Shown here piece by piece: positions 32,765 to 39,766 of a DNA stretch of 39,766 bases (positions are counted from its first letter, which is position 1; each line of letters opens with the position of its first letter). Made by a program: the position numbers and the translations under genes. The stretch lies in the NCBI RefSeq assembly GCF_003014495.1, contig NZ_PYGC01000017.1, positions 1 through 39,766 on the forward strand, given 5' to 3'. This DNA is from Prolixibacter denitrificans. GTDB lineage: Bacteria; Bacteroidota; Bacteroidia; Bacteroidales; Prolixibacteraceae. The notes below the pieces were generated by a model. That model did no database searches. It worked only from the letters and a program-made list of their open reading frames with translations, and was not told the origin of the DNA.

Positions 32765-33850
32765 TTACAGATACCATCCCATCAGGGCAATGAATGCCGC
32801 AAACAGAACATTGATTATACTTACGGGAAGCAGGTATTTCCACTCCAGTTTCAACAGCTGGTCGATACGCAGCCGCGGGAAAGTCCAGCGGAACCAAACA
32901 ATCAGGAACAGGATGAAGAACGTCTTGCCGAAGAACCAGACAATTCCGGGAATGTAATCCATGAAATGGTTGAATCCTTCGAGTCCGGCAATGTGGAACG
33001 GCATCCAGCCTCCGAGAAAAACAGTAGCGGCTACCATCGACAATACAAACATGTTGGTATATTCCGAAAGGAAAAACATGGCGAACTGCATTCCCGAATA
33101 TTCGGTGTGGTAACCGGCTGTCAACTCTGATTCTGCTTCCGCGAGGTCGAAAGGTGCGCGGTTCAGCTCTGCTGTACTGGTAATAATGAATGTTACGAAG
33201 GCGATGATTACCGGAATGTGTCCTTTAATCACCCACCAGCCGTCGGCTTGTGCCTGAACAATGCCGGAAATACTCAGTGTTCCGCTCATCATCACAACAA
33301 CAATCAGTGCAAGTCCTCCCGATAGTTCGTAGCTCACAATCTGTGCTCCGCTTCGCATGGCGCCCAGCAACGAATATTTGTTGTTGCTCGACCAGCCGGC
33401 CATCAGAATCCCAATCACCGAAAGGGAACTGACCGCGGTAATATAAAATACCCCGATGTTGATGTCCCAAAGCTGAATGCCCCTGGCAAACGCAATGGGG
33501 ACTATCGTCATGAAGCTCACGACAGTCACCACAAAAGGTGCCAGCTTGAACATCATCTTATCGGAATTCGTTGGAACCAAACACTCTTTCAATAACAACT
33601 TCATCACATCGGCAATGGCCTGCATCGATCCGTACTTTCCGACGCGCATCGGGCCAAGCCTCATCTGCATGAACCCGGCCAGTTTCCGCTCAGCGTAAAC
33701 CATCAGAACGGCCATCGCTACTACCAGCAGAATGACGGCAACTCCGGCCAGCACCAGCTCGATTCCAAACGCTACGTGCGGATGGAAAATGCTGTTTAGC
33801 CAACTGTCAATGGCCCGGGTTATTTCTAATAATGATATGGATAATTGCAT
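32765..33850 (-). CDS. nuoH: NADH-quinone oxidoreductase subunit H
   Basis: The 361-residue membrane subunit forms the quinone tunnel floor. Conserved features are the eight-helix layout, AERKLAGFMQMRLGPMRVGKYG in the first loop, the Glu-rich loop NRAPFDLAEAESELTAGYHTEYSGM, and the C-terminal FRWTFPRLRIDQLLKLEWKYLLP. Some 15 bases separate it from each neighbour. Confidence 0.97.
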   Translation of the reverse strand: MQLSISLLEITRAIDSWLNSIFHPHVAFGIELVLAGVAVILLVVAMAVLMVYAERKLAGFMQMRLGPMRVGKYGSMQAIADVMKLLLKECLVPTNSDKMMFKLAPFVVTVVSFMTIVPIAFARGIQLWDINIGVFYITAVSSLSVIGILMAGWSSNNKYSLLGAMRSGAQIVSYELSGGLALIVVVMMSGTLSISGIVQAQADGWWVIKGHIPVIIAFVTFIITSTAELNRAPFDLAEAESELTAGYHTEYSGMQFAMFFLSEYTNMFVLSMVAATVFLGGWMPFHIAGLEGFNHFMDYIPGIVWFFGKTFFILFLIVWFRWTFPRLRIDQLLKLEWKYLLPVSIINVLFAAFIALMGWYL

Positions 33851-33865
33851 TTGTATCGTATTATC

Positions 33866-34975
33866 TTATCTGTCGATATCTGGAATAATTAAATCAAGCG
33901 TGGCCATCATCGAAACCATGTCACCTATTTTGGCGCCCTTCAACATCGGCCGCAAGGCATTCAGGTTCGAGAAGTTAGGCGTCCGGAACCTGACACGGTA
34001 CGGCTCTTTCTTGCCGTCGCTCACGATGTAAACGCCCAGCTCGCCACGAGCTGTTTCCACCCGCTGATAATATTCGCCGGCCGGCAGTTTCACTACTCCT
34101 TTCAGCTTCTCACGGTAACTTCCTTCCGGGATGTTGTCGATAAGTTGCTCGATGATGCGAATCGACTGCTCCATCTCGGCGATGCGCAGCCAGTAACGGG
34201 CAAAGTTGTCACCCTTGTCATTCAAAACTTCCTCAAAATCAACCTTGTCGTAGCCATCGTAGGGATGCAATTTGCGAACATCGCACTTTACGCCGGAGGC
34301 GCGGGCGACGGGACCAGTACAACCCAATGAGATAGCATCTTCGGCCGTCAGTTTTCCAACGCCGCGGGTACGGGCCTGCAAAATGGCATTGCCGGTCAGC
34401 AACTGATCGTATTCGTGGAGGTTGCCTTTCAGCTGTTCAATCAGCTTTTTCACCTTTTTCACGAAATCGGGATGCAGGTCATTCACAACCCCACCCGGTG
34501 TGATGTAATTCATCGTCAGACGCGAGCCACAGGTTTCCTCGAAGATTTCCAGAATCATTTCGCGTTCGCGGAAAGCGTAGAAGAAAGGCGAAACAGCACC
34601 GAGGTCAAGTCCCAGTGCTCCCCACCACAACTGGTGCGATGCCAGACGGCTCAACTCGGCCATCAGTACGCGGATAACCTGCGCACGTGGCGGTGCTTCA
34701 ACCTGCAGGCCTTTCTCAATAGCCAGCGAACAGGCCTGGTTGTTCATATGCGCCGAAAGGTAATCCATACGGCTGGTGAGGTAGATAAACTGTTTGTAGC
34801 CCAGTGCCTCCGACATTTTCTCGATGCCGCGGTGGATATACCCGAGGTGAGGCTTCGAATCGATGATGTCCTCACCGTCAAGCCACAGTTCCAGGCGTAA
34901 TACTCCGTGCGTGGAAGGGTGCTGTGGACCAACGTTGATGACAAATTCGTCGCGTTTGATATCTTTTGTTTCCAT
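33866..34975 (-). CDS. nuoD: NADH-quinone oxidoreductase subunit D
   Basis: The 369-residue 49-kDa-type subunit binds quinone together with NuoB. The segment VINVGPQHPSTHGVLRL with the quinone-contacting His, LGYIHRG, DYLSAHMNNQA and the C-terminal DLIIPDIDR are intact. Subunits C and D are separate genes here, not the CD fusion of some relatives. The ATG at 34975 is preferred to 34984. Confidence 0.96.
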   Translation of the reverse strand: METKDIKRDEFVINVGPQHPSTHGVLRLELWLDGEDIIDSKPHLGYIHRGIEKMSEALGYKQFIYLTSRMDYLSAHMNNQACSLAIEKGLQVEAPPRAQVIRVLMAELSRLASHQLWWGALGLDLGAVSPFFYAFREREMILEIFEETCGSRLTMNYITPGGVVNDLHPDFVKKVKKLIEQLKGNLHEYDQLLTGNAILQARTRGVGKLTAEDAISLGCTGPVARASGVKCDVRKLHPYDGYDKVDFEEVLNDKGDNFARYWLRIAEMEQSIRIIEQLIDNIPEGSYREKLKGVVKLPAGEYYQRVETARGELGVYIVSDGKKEPYRVRFRTPNFSNLNALRPMLKGAKIGDMVSMMATLDLIIPDIDR

Positions 34976-34984
34976 AACAGTCAA

Positions 34985-35440
34985 TTACAGGGATATAACA
35001 TCGTCGTCCTGGTAATCCTTCCGAAGCGGATAACCTTTCCATTCGTTACTCATGAAAATGCGTCGCAAATGCGGATGTCCCGAGAAGCGAATGCCGAACA
35101 AGTCCCAGATTTCGTTCTCGTACATTTCGGCAGCTTTCCACAGCGGCTCCACCGACGGCAGCTCAGCATGGTCTCTGTCTTCCAGCTTAACCTTAATCTC
35201 CAAATCGTGGCGGTATGTAGTGGAAGTCATGTGGTAAACCATTTCAAAATGCGTTTGCCAATCGATAGCTGTTTCATCAAAAAGGAAATCGAATTTCGTG
35301 GCTTCGTCTTCCTTCAGCTTTTTAGCCACTTCAAAAATCTGATCCTTTTCCACCCAAAGCACAGGAAAATCGATGTTCTCTTCCTGCGTCATTCCCGGGA
35401 AGGTTTTCTCCAGGTAACTTTTCAGTTCTTCTTTAGTCAT
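34985..35440 (-). CDS. nuoC: NADH-quinone oxidoreductase subunit C
   Basis: The 151-residue 30-kDa-type subunit ends with the family block [35 protein letters not shown]. It is a peripheral subunit that packs against NuoD. I start at 35440 because it overlaps the nuoB stop by 8 bases, as in coupled genes, and the longer frame to 35467 adds only a charged extension. Confidence 0.94.
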   Translation of the reverse strand: MTKEELKSYLEKTFPGMTQEENIDFPVLWVEKDQIFEVAKKLKEDEATKFDFLFDETAIDWQTHFEMVYHMTSTTYRHDLEIKVKLEDRDHAELPSVEPLWKAAEMYENEIWDLFGIRFSGHPHLRRIFMSNEWKGYPLRKDYQDDDVISL

Positions 35441-35984
35441 CGTTTTCCTTCTTTTTCGGTTTGTCAATCACGTAAGCTCTCGAATGCCGGATTTTCTCCT
35501 GCAACTTCATCATACCTTCCAACAGCGCTTCGGGACGAGGAGGACAACCCGGGATGTACACATCCACCGGGATGATATTATCCACGCCTCTCACAACCGT
35601 GTAGGAATTGTAGAAGAACGGCCCGCCGGTAATGGTGCAGGCGCCCATGGCAATTACATATTTCGGTTCCGGCATCTGGTTGTACAGACGTTTCAGTACC
35701 GGCGCCATTTTCTTGGTAATGGTTCCGGCTACGATAATCAGGTCAGCCTGACGAGGAGTAGCACGCGCTACCTCGAAGCCAAACCGCGACCAGTCGTACT
35801 TAGCCGATGCCGCCGACATCATTTCGATGGCGCAGCAGCTGGTTCCGAAGGTGAGTGGCCAAAGCGAGTTGCTTCGCGCCCAGTTGCTCAACTTATCGAT
35901 ATTCGAAACCAGGAAGTTGGTATTCCCCGACTCATCTTCGTAAATCTCGCCGGGAAACGGTTCGGGATTTTTATTTACATCCAT
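35433..35984 (-). CDS. nuoB: NADH-quinone oxidoreductase subunit B
   Basis: The 183-residue subunit carries cluster N2, the last electron carrier before quinone. The ligands are the vicinal Cys50-Cys51 in [10 protein letters not shown], the Cys in MGACTITGG, and the Cys in [12 protein letters not shown]. An N-terminal extension of about 30 residues precedes the conserved domain. It overlaps the end of nuoA by 10 bases. Confidence 0.97.
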   Translation of the reverse strand: MDVNKNPEPFPGEIYEDESGNTNFLVSNIDKLSNWARSNSLWPLTFGTSCCAIEMMSAASAKYDWSRFGFEVARATPRQADLIIVAGTITKKMAPVLKRLYNQMPEPKYVIAMGACTITGGPFFYNSYTVVRGVDNIIPVDVYIPGCPPRPEALLEGMMKLQEKIRHSRAYVIDKPKKKENDD

Positions 35985-36325
35985 GACAGGGCTTTCTTTT
36001 TATGGGCATATAACAGGCCCAGGAATAACACCAACACAAAAAATACAATCTCGATAAAAGCTACCATGCCAATTTCCTTGAACACAACAGCCCAGGGATA
36101 GAGAAAAGCTATCTCCACATCGAACAAAAGAAACACGAGGGCGAACAAATAGTAGCCCACATGAAACTGAACCCATGTTGTGCCCTGCGTTTCCATGCCG
36201 CATTCGTACGCCTCACCCTTTTCGGGATTATATCGCTTGAGCGAAAGCTTGTTGCCCAATCCAATTGCCAGCGCGGCAAAAGCGAAACCACAGAACATTA
36301 ACAGTAGAATAGATACACTGCCCAT
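35975..36325 (-). CDS. nuoA: NADH-quinone oxidoreductase subunit A
   Basis: The 116-residue membrane subunit has three transmembrane helices. It carries the YECGMETQG cysteine loop, which is exposed or buried depending on the enzyme state, and [15 protein letters not shown] with the conserved acidic residues. The start at 36325 gives the usual family length. An ATG at 36391 would add 22 residues and has a better GGGAAGAA ribosome site, so it cannot be excluded. Confidence 0.93.
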   Translation of the reverse strand: MGSVSILLLMFCGFAFAALAIGLGNKLSLKRYNPEKGEAYECGMETQGTTWVQFHVGYYLFALVFLLFDVEIAFLYPWAVVFKEIGMVAFIEIVFFVLVLFLGLLYAHKKKALSWM

Positions 36326-36436
36326 GTTGTATAAATTTTTATTGATAAATGATGATTCACTGAAATCGGAATACCGGGTTGGGAATTCCATCAGATTGTT
36401 CTTCCCGGGAAAAAGAGATATCCGGCGAAGAATGGT

Positions 36437-36454
36437 GATCCGAACAGTCGGATC
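36437..36454. repeat. Small hairpin upstream of nuoA
   Basis: GATCCGA-ACAG-TCGGATC forms a perfect 7-bp stem between the 36469-36849 gene and nuoA. There is no T-run on the minus strand, so it is a weak candidate for an attenuator or regulator site. Confidence 0.4.
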
Positions 36455-36468
36455 AGATCATAAGTGAC

Positions 36469-36849
36469 TTATAAAAGAAGGGATTCAATGAAATAGATGA
36501 AATCATCCGTTTCATTGAGCGGGACGGTGTGCATCGCATGATCACTGAACGAACAGGTAACCGATTCCAGTTCCGTGTTCAAATCACGCTTCAGCACTAC
36601 AAAATTTTTAAGGAGTTGAACTTCCAATTCCTGCTTGTTCTCGTCAACGCAAGTCAGAGCAGCAGGATCCGGCTCTTCGGTGAAGAAACCATGAGAAGTG
36701 GAACTATTGGCCATTTCAGGACTCCTGAATTCGGCCACGCGTTTTCTTGTCGAAAGCTCGTGTACCGCGTTGGTAAAATGAGCATACCCCACTGCGATTG
36801 GTATCAGCAGTAATAAAATGGCAATGATATTTTTAATCGCTTTCCTCAC
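36469..36849 (-). CDS. Exported or membrane-anchored protein of unknown function
   Basis: I do not recognise this 126-residue protein. Residues 4-23 form a hydrophobic signal or anchor (KAIKNIIAILLLLIPIAVGYA). The rest is polar, with Cys at 67 and another near 100 and a hydrophobic end FIYFIESLLL. It lies upstream of nuoA on the same strand with a gap of 77-143 bases, so it could be co-transcribed with the operon. Confidence 0.6.
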   Translation of the reverse strand: MRKAIKNIIAILLLLIPIAVGYAHFTNAVHELSTRKRVAEFRSPEMANSSTSHGFFTEEPDPAALTCVDENKQELEVQLLKNFVVLKRDLNTELESVTCSFSDHAMHTVPLNETDDFIYFIESLLL

Positions 36850-37329
36850 TTCTCAATCAATAACTCAGCTGCAAGTTTAACACAAATTGAAAGCCACTAC
36901 ACCCTGATTTAGTTATTTTTAACCATTCTAAGTAATGATAATTTATATCAACAAAACACACAGGCAATCATAAAGTCATTAATTTCAATAAATTAAATAA
37001 CACAACACATCCATATACCTGCAAGGTTTCATATTGGAGACTGCTATTTATCATATCAGTATTAAGATTTGAGTAATCTCTAATTGTCGCTACTCTGTCA
37101 TCCCAAATGACTGTCACTTATTTTATCCCACCCCCTTCGAAAAAAGCAATCTCCTTACCATTCATTCCCTGTTGTGAGCTCAGACAAGCACGAAATGGCA
37201 AATTCCCAAATCCCAATTGCCCCTGGAAAGATTTGAAAATTTCTAATGGGATGAGTCCAATCTGATCAACTTCAAAATTCCTTTAGAATTGGAAATTACG
37301 TTTGAGTCGTAATCAAAATTCAGGAAATT
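36850..37329. other. AT-rich intergenic region between divergent genes
   Basis: The region separates the leftward gene ending at 36469 from a rightward PepSY-like gene. It is AT-rich with no convincing coding frame. Near the right end, TACGTTTG (37297-37304) matches a -7 TAnnTTTG box, without a clear -33, and lies inside the inverted repeat ATTACG-TTTGAGT-CGTAAT (37295-37313). Nothing else recognisable was seen. Confidence 0.5.
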
Positions 37330-37782
37330 ATGAAAACGACCTTAGTATTGCTTGCCTTTTTAGGAATGAGTCTTATTGCACACGCACAAAAAGTTGTGTT
37401 ACCGAATGCTGTAGCTGATGCTTTCTCGCAGAAATTCCCCAATGCACAAAAAGTACACTGGAACCAGGAAGAAGCCGATGAATGGGAAGCAGAATTCTAT
37501 CTGAATGGAACCGAAACCTCTGCGTCATTTAATCCGGCCGGAAGCTGGCTGGAAACCGAGACCGAAATCAGCAGACGTTCCCTTCCAACAGCGGTGAAGA
37601 ATACGTTGGCCAGTCAGTTTGCCGGATACAAAACAGGAGAAGTAGCCATCATCGATTCACCCACTTTTTCCGGTTACGAAATTGAGCTGAAAAAGAAAGA
37701 GCAGGCTCTGGAAGTACAGGTGACCAAAGAAGGTGTACTGAAACATAAACGAATCCTGAAAGACGGAGAGGACAACGACTAA
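37330..37782 (+). CDS. Exported PepSY-like (BLIP-fold) protein
   Basis: The 150-residue protein has a signal peptide (MKTTLVLLAFLGMSLIAHAQ). It then has two PepSY-like repeats with the motif PNAQKVHWNQEEADEWEAEFYLNG and VKNTLASQFAGYKTGEVAII...YEIELKK. This family is common in Bacteroidota, where it is periplasmic and its function is unknown. The sequence AGGAAATT before the ATG is a suitable ribosome binding site. The gene ends 111 bases before the next rightward gene. Confidence 0.82.
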   Translation: MKTTLVLLAFLGMSLIAHAQKVVLPNAVADAFSQKFPNAQKVHWNQEEADEWEAEFYLNGTETSASFNPAGSWLETETEISRRSLPTAVKNTLASQFAGYKTGEVAIIDSPTFSGYEIELKKKEQALEVQVTKEGVLKHKRILKDGEDND

Positions 37783-37893
37783 CTGATGGCGCATTATTTC
37801 CTGTTGAAACGAACTTGCTTTTCCTGTACAAGTTGCTAACGAAACCGGATAACCCAACTAAAGAAATGCCTGTGTTGATGTAACGATCAATCG

Positions 37894-38613
37894 ATGAAAC
37901 AGACAATGAATTGGAAAAAAGCACTTCCGGTTTCGGTGGTGGTTTTTATGCTCACCATTTCGGCCGGTTATGGCCAGTTGAGCATCAGTATGGGATATGG
38001 CCTGCAAATTCCCGGTAGGCAGGATTTGAAGTTCAGGTACTACGAAAATGGGGTTCTGATGAAAAATCTGAAGACATCGAAGGCCATATCATCGTGGTCT
38101 CCGGTGTCGAACCTCAGCGTAACCTATTGGCACCATAAGATCGGATTTGATGTTAGCTATCTGAAATGGGAAAACAAGAGCCGTGGCGTTCGCTTTCTCA
38201 CTGAGGAAACCCCACCGTTCACAAAAATGGAACAGTCGCGGAACCTGTTTTTGCTGAGTTTCCTTTCCAAAACCCGGAATCCTTTTCTGAAAAAAGGAGC
38301 TGAAGACAATGGCAGCTATGGTTACTGGGGCGCAGGAATCGGCGCCGGAATTACCGAAACGAATCCCGGCATGTTCCGCAGTGTGAAGCTGGCCATGCAG
38401 CTCTTGTACGGCGTTTCCATTAAACTGAATTCCCACGTCCGCTTTTTTACCGAGGCCAAATATCTGCTCGCTCACGATGCCGACAACGCTCCACCATCCT
38501 CCTTTACCGGCTGGAAAGTGGACACGTCGGGGCACCCGTTCCCCCTTCGTCCGCATCCGCACCTCGATACCCGGTTTTATAATCTGCAGTTCGGACTTCG
38601 CTTCCGATTATGA
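37894..38613 (+). CDS. Outer-membrane beta-barrel-like protein
   Basis: The 239-residue protein has a signal peptide (residues 1-27, ending in SAGYG). The rest shows alternating beta-strand patterns and ends LQFGLRFRL, typical of an outer-membrane barrel end. No specific family is recognised. It lies between the PepSY-like gene and a porin-like gene on the same strand. Confidence 0.65.
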   Translation: MKQTMNWKKALPVSVVVFMLTISAGYGQLSISMGYGLQIPGRQDLKFRYYENGVLMKNLKTSKAISSWSPVSNLSVTYWHHKIGFDVSYLKWENKSRGVRFLTEETPPFTKMEQSRNLFLLSFLSKTRNPFLKKGAEDNGSYGYWGAGIGAGITETNPGMFRSVKLAMQLLYGVSIKLNSHVRFFTEAKYLLAHDADNAPPSSFTGWKVDTSGHPFPLRPHPHLDTRFYNLQFGLRFRL

Positions 38614-38643
38614 TTTCCCTTTTACTTATCAGAATAGTTGACG

Positions 38644-39636
38644 ATGAAAATAATCCGATTTAGCCTGTTCGTGTTGCTTTTGGCCGGAAGTAAAATGGTC
38701 ATGGCGCAATCACCAAAGCAGGAAGATTTTAGACCGCACGGAAAGGCCGTCGTGCAGGCCTTCAGCAATTTTACCTATCGGCTGAGTAACTTCAAAGGCA
38801 AACCATCGTTCGACATATCGCGGGCTTACCTGGGATATGAATATGTTTTCAGCCAGAGGTTCTCGGGCAAGGTGATTTTCGACGCGGGCAGCCCCGATAC
38901 GAGTGGCATCAAGTTGAATGCCGTATTGAAGAACGCTTACCTGCAGTACCACGACAATAACCTGAAGTTCCGGTTTGGCGTCATCCCAACCAGTGAGTTT
39001 CGGTTGCAGGAGAAATTCTGGGGACACCGCTATGTGGCGCGCACATTTATGGATGCATATCACTTTGGCCCGGAAGCCGACCTGGGGGCTTCACTTGCGT
39101 GGAAATGGTCGCCCTATGTTCAGTTCGATGCGTCGGTGCTGAATGGCGAGGGCCACCAAAAGCTGCAGCAAGACAGCGCCTTGATGTACACCGCCGGGCT
39201 GACCATTCAACCGATGAAGAACCTGTATGCCCGTTTTTACTTCGACCATATGAAGAAAAGCGTGTCGCAGAATACTTACTCCGCGTTTCTGGGGTATGCC
39301 GGCCCGAAGGTAACCGCCGGACTCGAGTATAATTACCAGTTGGCACATGCCAATGTGAACGACCAGGACCGTTCGGGGATTTCGCTCTATGCCACCATGC
39401 AACTGAAAAAACATTCGAACCTCTTTGTACGCTACGACAAGCTCTGGTCGAAACGAAACGATGGTGCGCTGGATGGCTGGGATGTGCTGGCCGACGGAAG
39501 GCTCTACCTGGCCGGAATTGAATTTCACCCGGCAAAGGGAGTAACGATTTCGCCCAACATGAGTGGCTGGTATCCGGTTCACGATACCCATCACATTGTT
39601 AGCCGGTTCAACCTGAGTCTACAATTCAAATTCTGA
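38644..39636 (+). CDS. Porin-like outer-membrane protein
   Basis: The 330-residue protein has a signal peptide (MKIIRFSLFVLLLAGSKMVMAQ) and an amphipathic beta-strand pattern throughout, ending FNLSLQFKF with the C-terminal Phe of outer-membrane barrels. Conserved-looking segments are FRFGVIPTSEFRLQEKFWGHRYVARTFMD and YTAGLTIQPMKNLYARFYFDH, as in phosphate-selective-porin-like proteins of Bacteroidota. The ATG at 38644 is preferred to a TTG at 38638. The next gene begins 66 bases later on the same strand and may be a partner exported protein. Confidence 0.75.
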   Translation: MKIIRFSLFVLLLAGSKMVMAQSPKQEDFRPHGKAVVQAFSNFTYRLSNFKGKPSFDISRAYLGYEYVFSQRFSGKVIFDAGSPDTSGIKLNAVLKNAYLQYHDNNLKFRFGVIPTSEFRLQEKFWGHRYVARTFMDAYHFGPEADLGASLAWKWSPYVQFDASVLNGEGHQKLQQDSALMYTAGLTIQPMKNLYARFYFDHMKKSVSQNTYSAFLGYAGPKVTAGLEYNYQLAHANVNDQDRSGISLYATMQLKKHSNLFVRYDKLWSKRNDGALDGWDVLADGRLYLAGIEFHPAKGVTISPNMSGWYPVHDTHHIVSRFNLSLQFKF

Positions 39637-39702
39637 TGTTGATCCAATTCATAATCCATGAATGAGCATAGTAATTACTTATCATCCATAAATCCATTTA
39701 AA

Positions 39703-39766
39703 ATGATGAATCGAATTGTGTTATTTTTTCTTCTGAGCATGTTCATTGGTCAGGCTCAGGCTTCCA
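39703..39766 (+). CDS. Start of an exported protein (cut by the window edge)
   Basis: The ATG at 39703 opens a frame that runs off the end and encodes MMNRIVLFFLLSMFIGQAQA, a signal peptide with an AQA cleavage site. Nothing can be said of the mature protein. It may be co-transcribed with the porin-like gene. Confidence 0.6.
   Translation, partial: MMNRIVLFFLLSMFIGQAQAS

Noticed and set aside
34415-35575. Long plus-strand frames opposite nuoB, nuoC and nuoD
   Set aside because: Antisense to conserved complex I genes, with no recognisable domain or ribosome site.

Overview
The window looks like chromosome from a Bacteroidota bacterium, probably an anaerobic or facultative member near Marinilabiliales/Prolixibacteraceae (inference). 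The reasons are the 11-subunit complex I operon without nuoE, nuoF or nuoG, several TAnnTTTG-type -7 promoter boxes, secreted GH31 and GH43 glycosidases, and many small exported proteins of Bacteroidota type. No rRNA, tRNA, CRISPR array, transposase or integrase was found.

Layout. (1) 1-2711 is an AT-rich accessory segment. A one-HKD phospholipase-D-like gene and an AAA_14/DUF4143-type ATPase gene are each preceded by a large imperfect palindrome. The ends of the PLD unit carry complementary 9-mers, as in integron gene cassettes. (2) 2749-3348 is a lone membrane-anchored protein. (3) 10181-3651 (minus strand) is a ten-gene cluster: DUF134 regulator, zinc ribbon, DUF89 phosphatase, two DUF5320 mini-proteins, Mrp ATPase, NifX-like protein, radical SAM protein, corrinoid adenosyltransferase and a CoA-disulfide-reductase-like flavoprotein. 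It ends in a clear terminator and has two promoters with the same operator at the same distance from the -7 box. It looks like a metal-sulfur or metal-cofactor module. (4) 10382-16301 holds two tandem proteins made only of beta-galactosidase-type jelly-roll domains, a small TonB-C-like exported protein, an OmpR-type two-component system and an exported NUC endonuclease with a C-terminal zinc motif. (5) 16578-18498 is a GH31 lipoprotein without the usual N-terminal beta-sandwich, followed by the tail of a broken SGNH hydrolase. (6) 18731-22445 carries a YrdB-like membrane protein, a GNAT acetyltransferase, and two convergent L,D-transpeptidases that overlap at their 3' ends. (7) 22720-26173 has a GH43 enzyme with discoidin and FnIII-like domains, and a divergent radical SAM/SPASM protein. 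(8) 36325-26228 (minus strand) is nuoABCDHIJKLMN plus an uncharacterised 97-residue gene at its end. (9) 36469-39766 holds small exported proteins, two outer-membrane beta-barrels and the start of another exported protein.

The most striking signal is at 19940-20139. A perfect 20-bp inverted repeat flanks 160 bp containing a forward Bacteroidota-type promoter, and the right arm ends on the start codon of an L,D-transpeptidase. This is the architecture of an invertible, phase-variable promoter. The second is the shared operator of the DUF134/Mrp/NifX cluster. The third is the cassette-like structure at the left edge.
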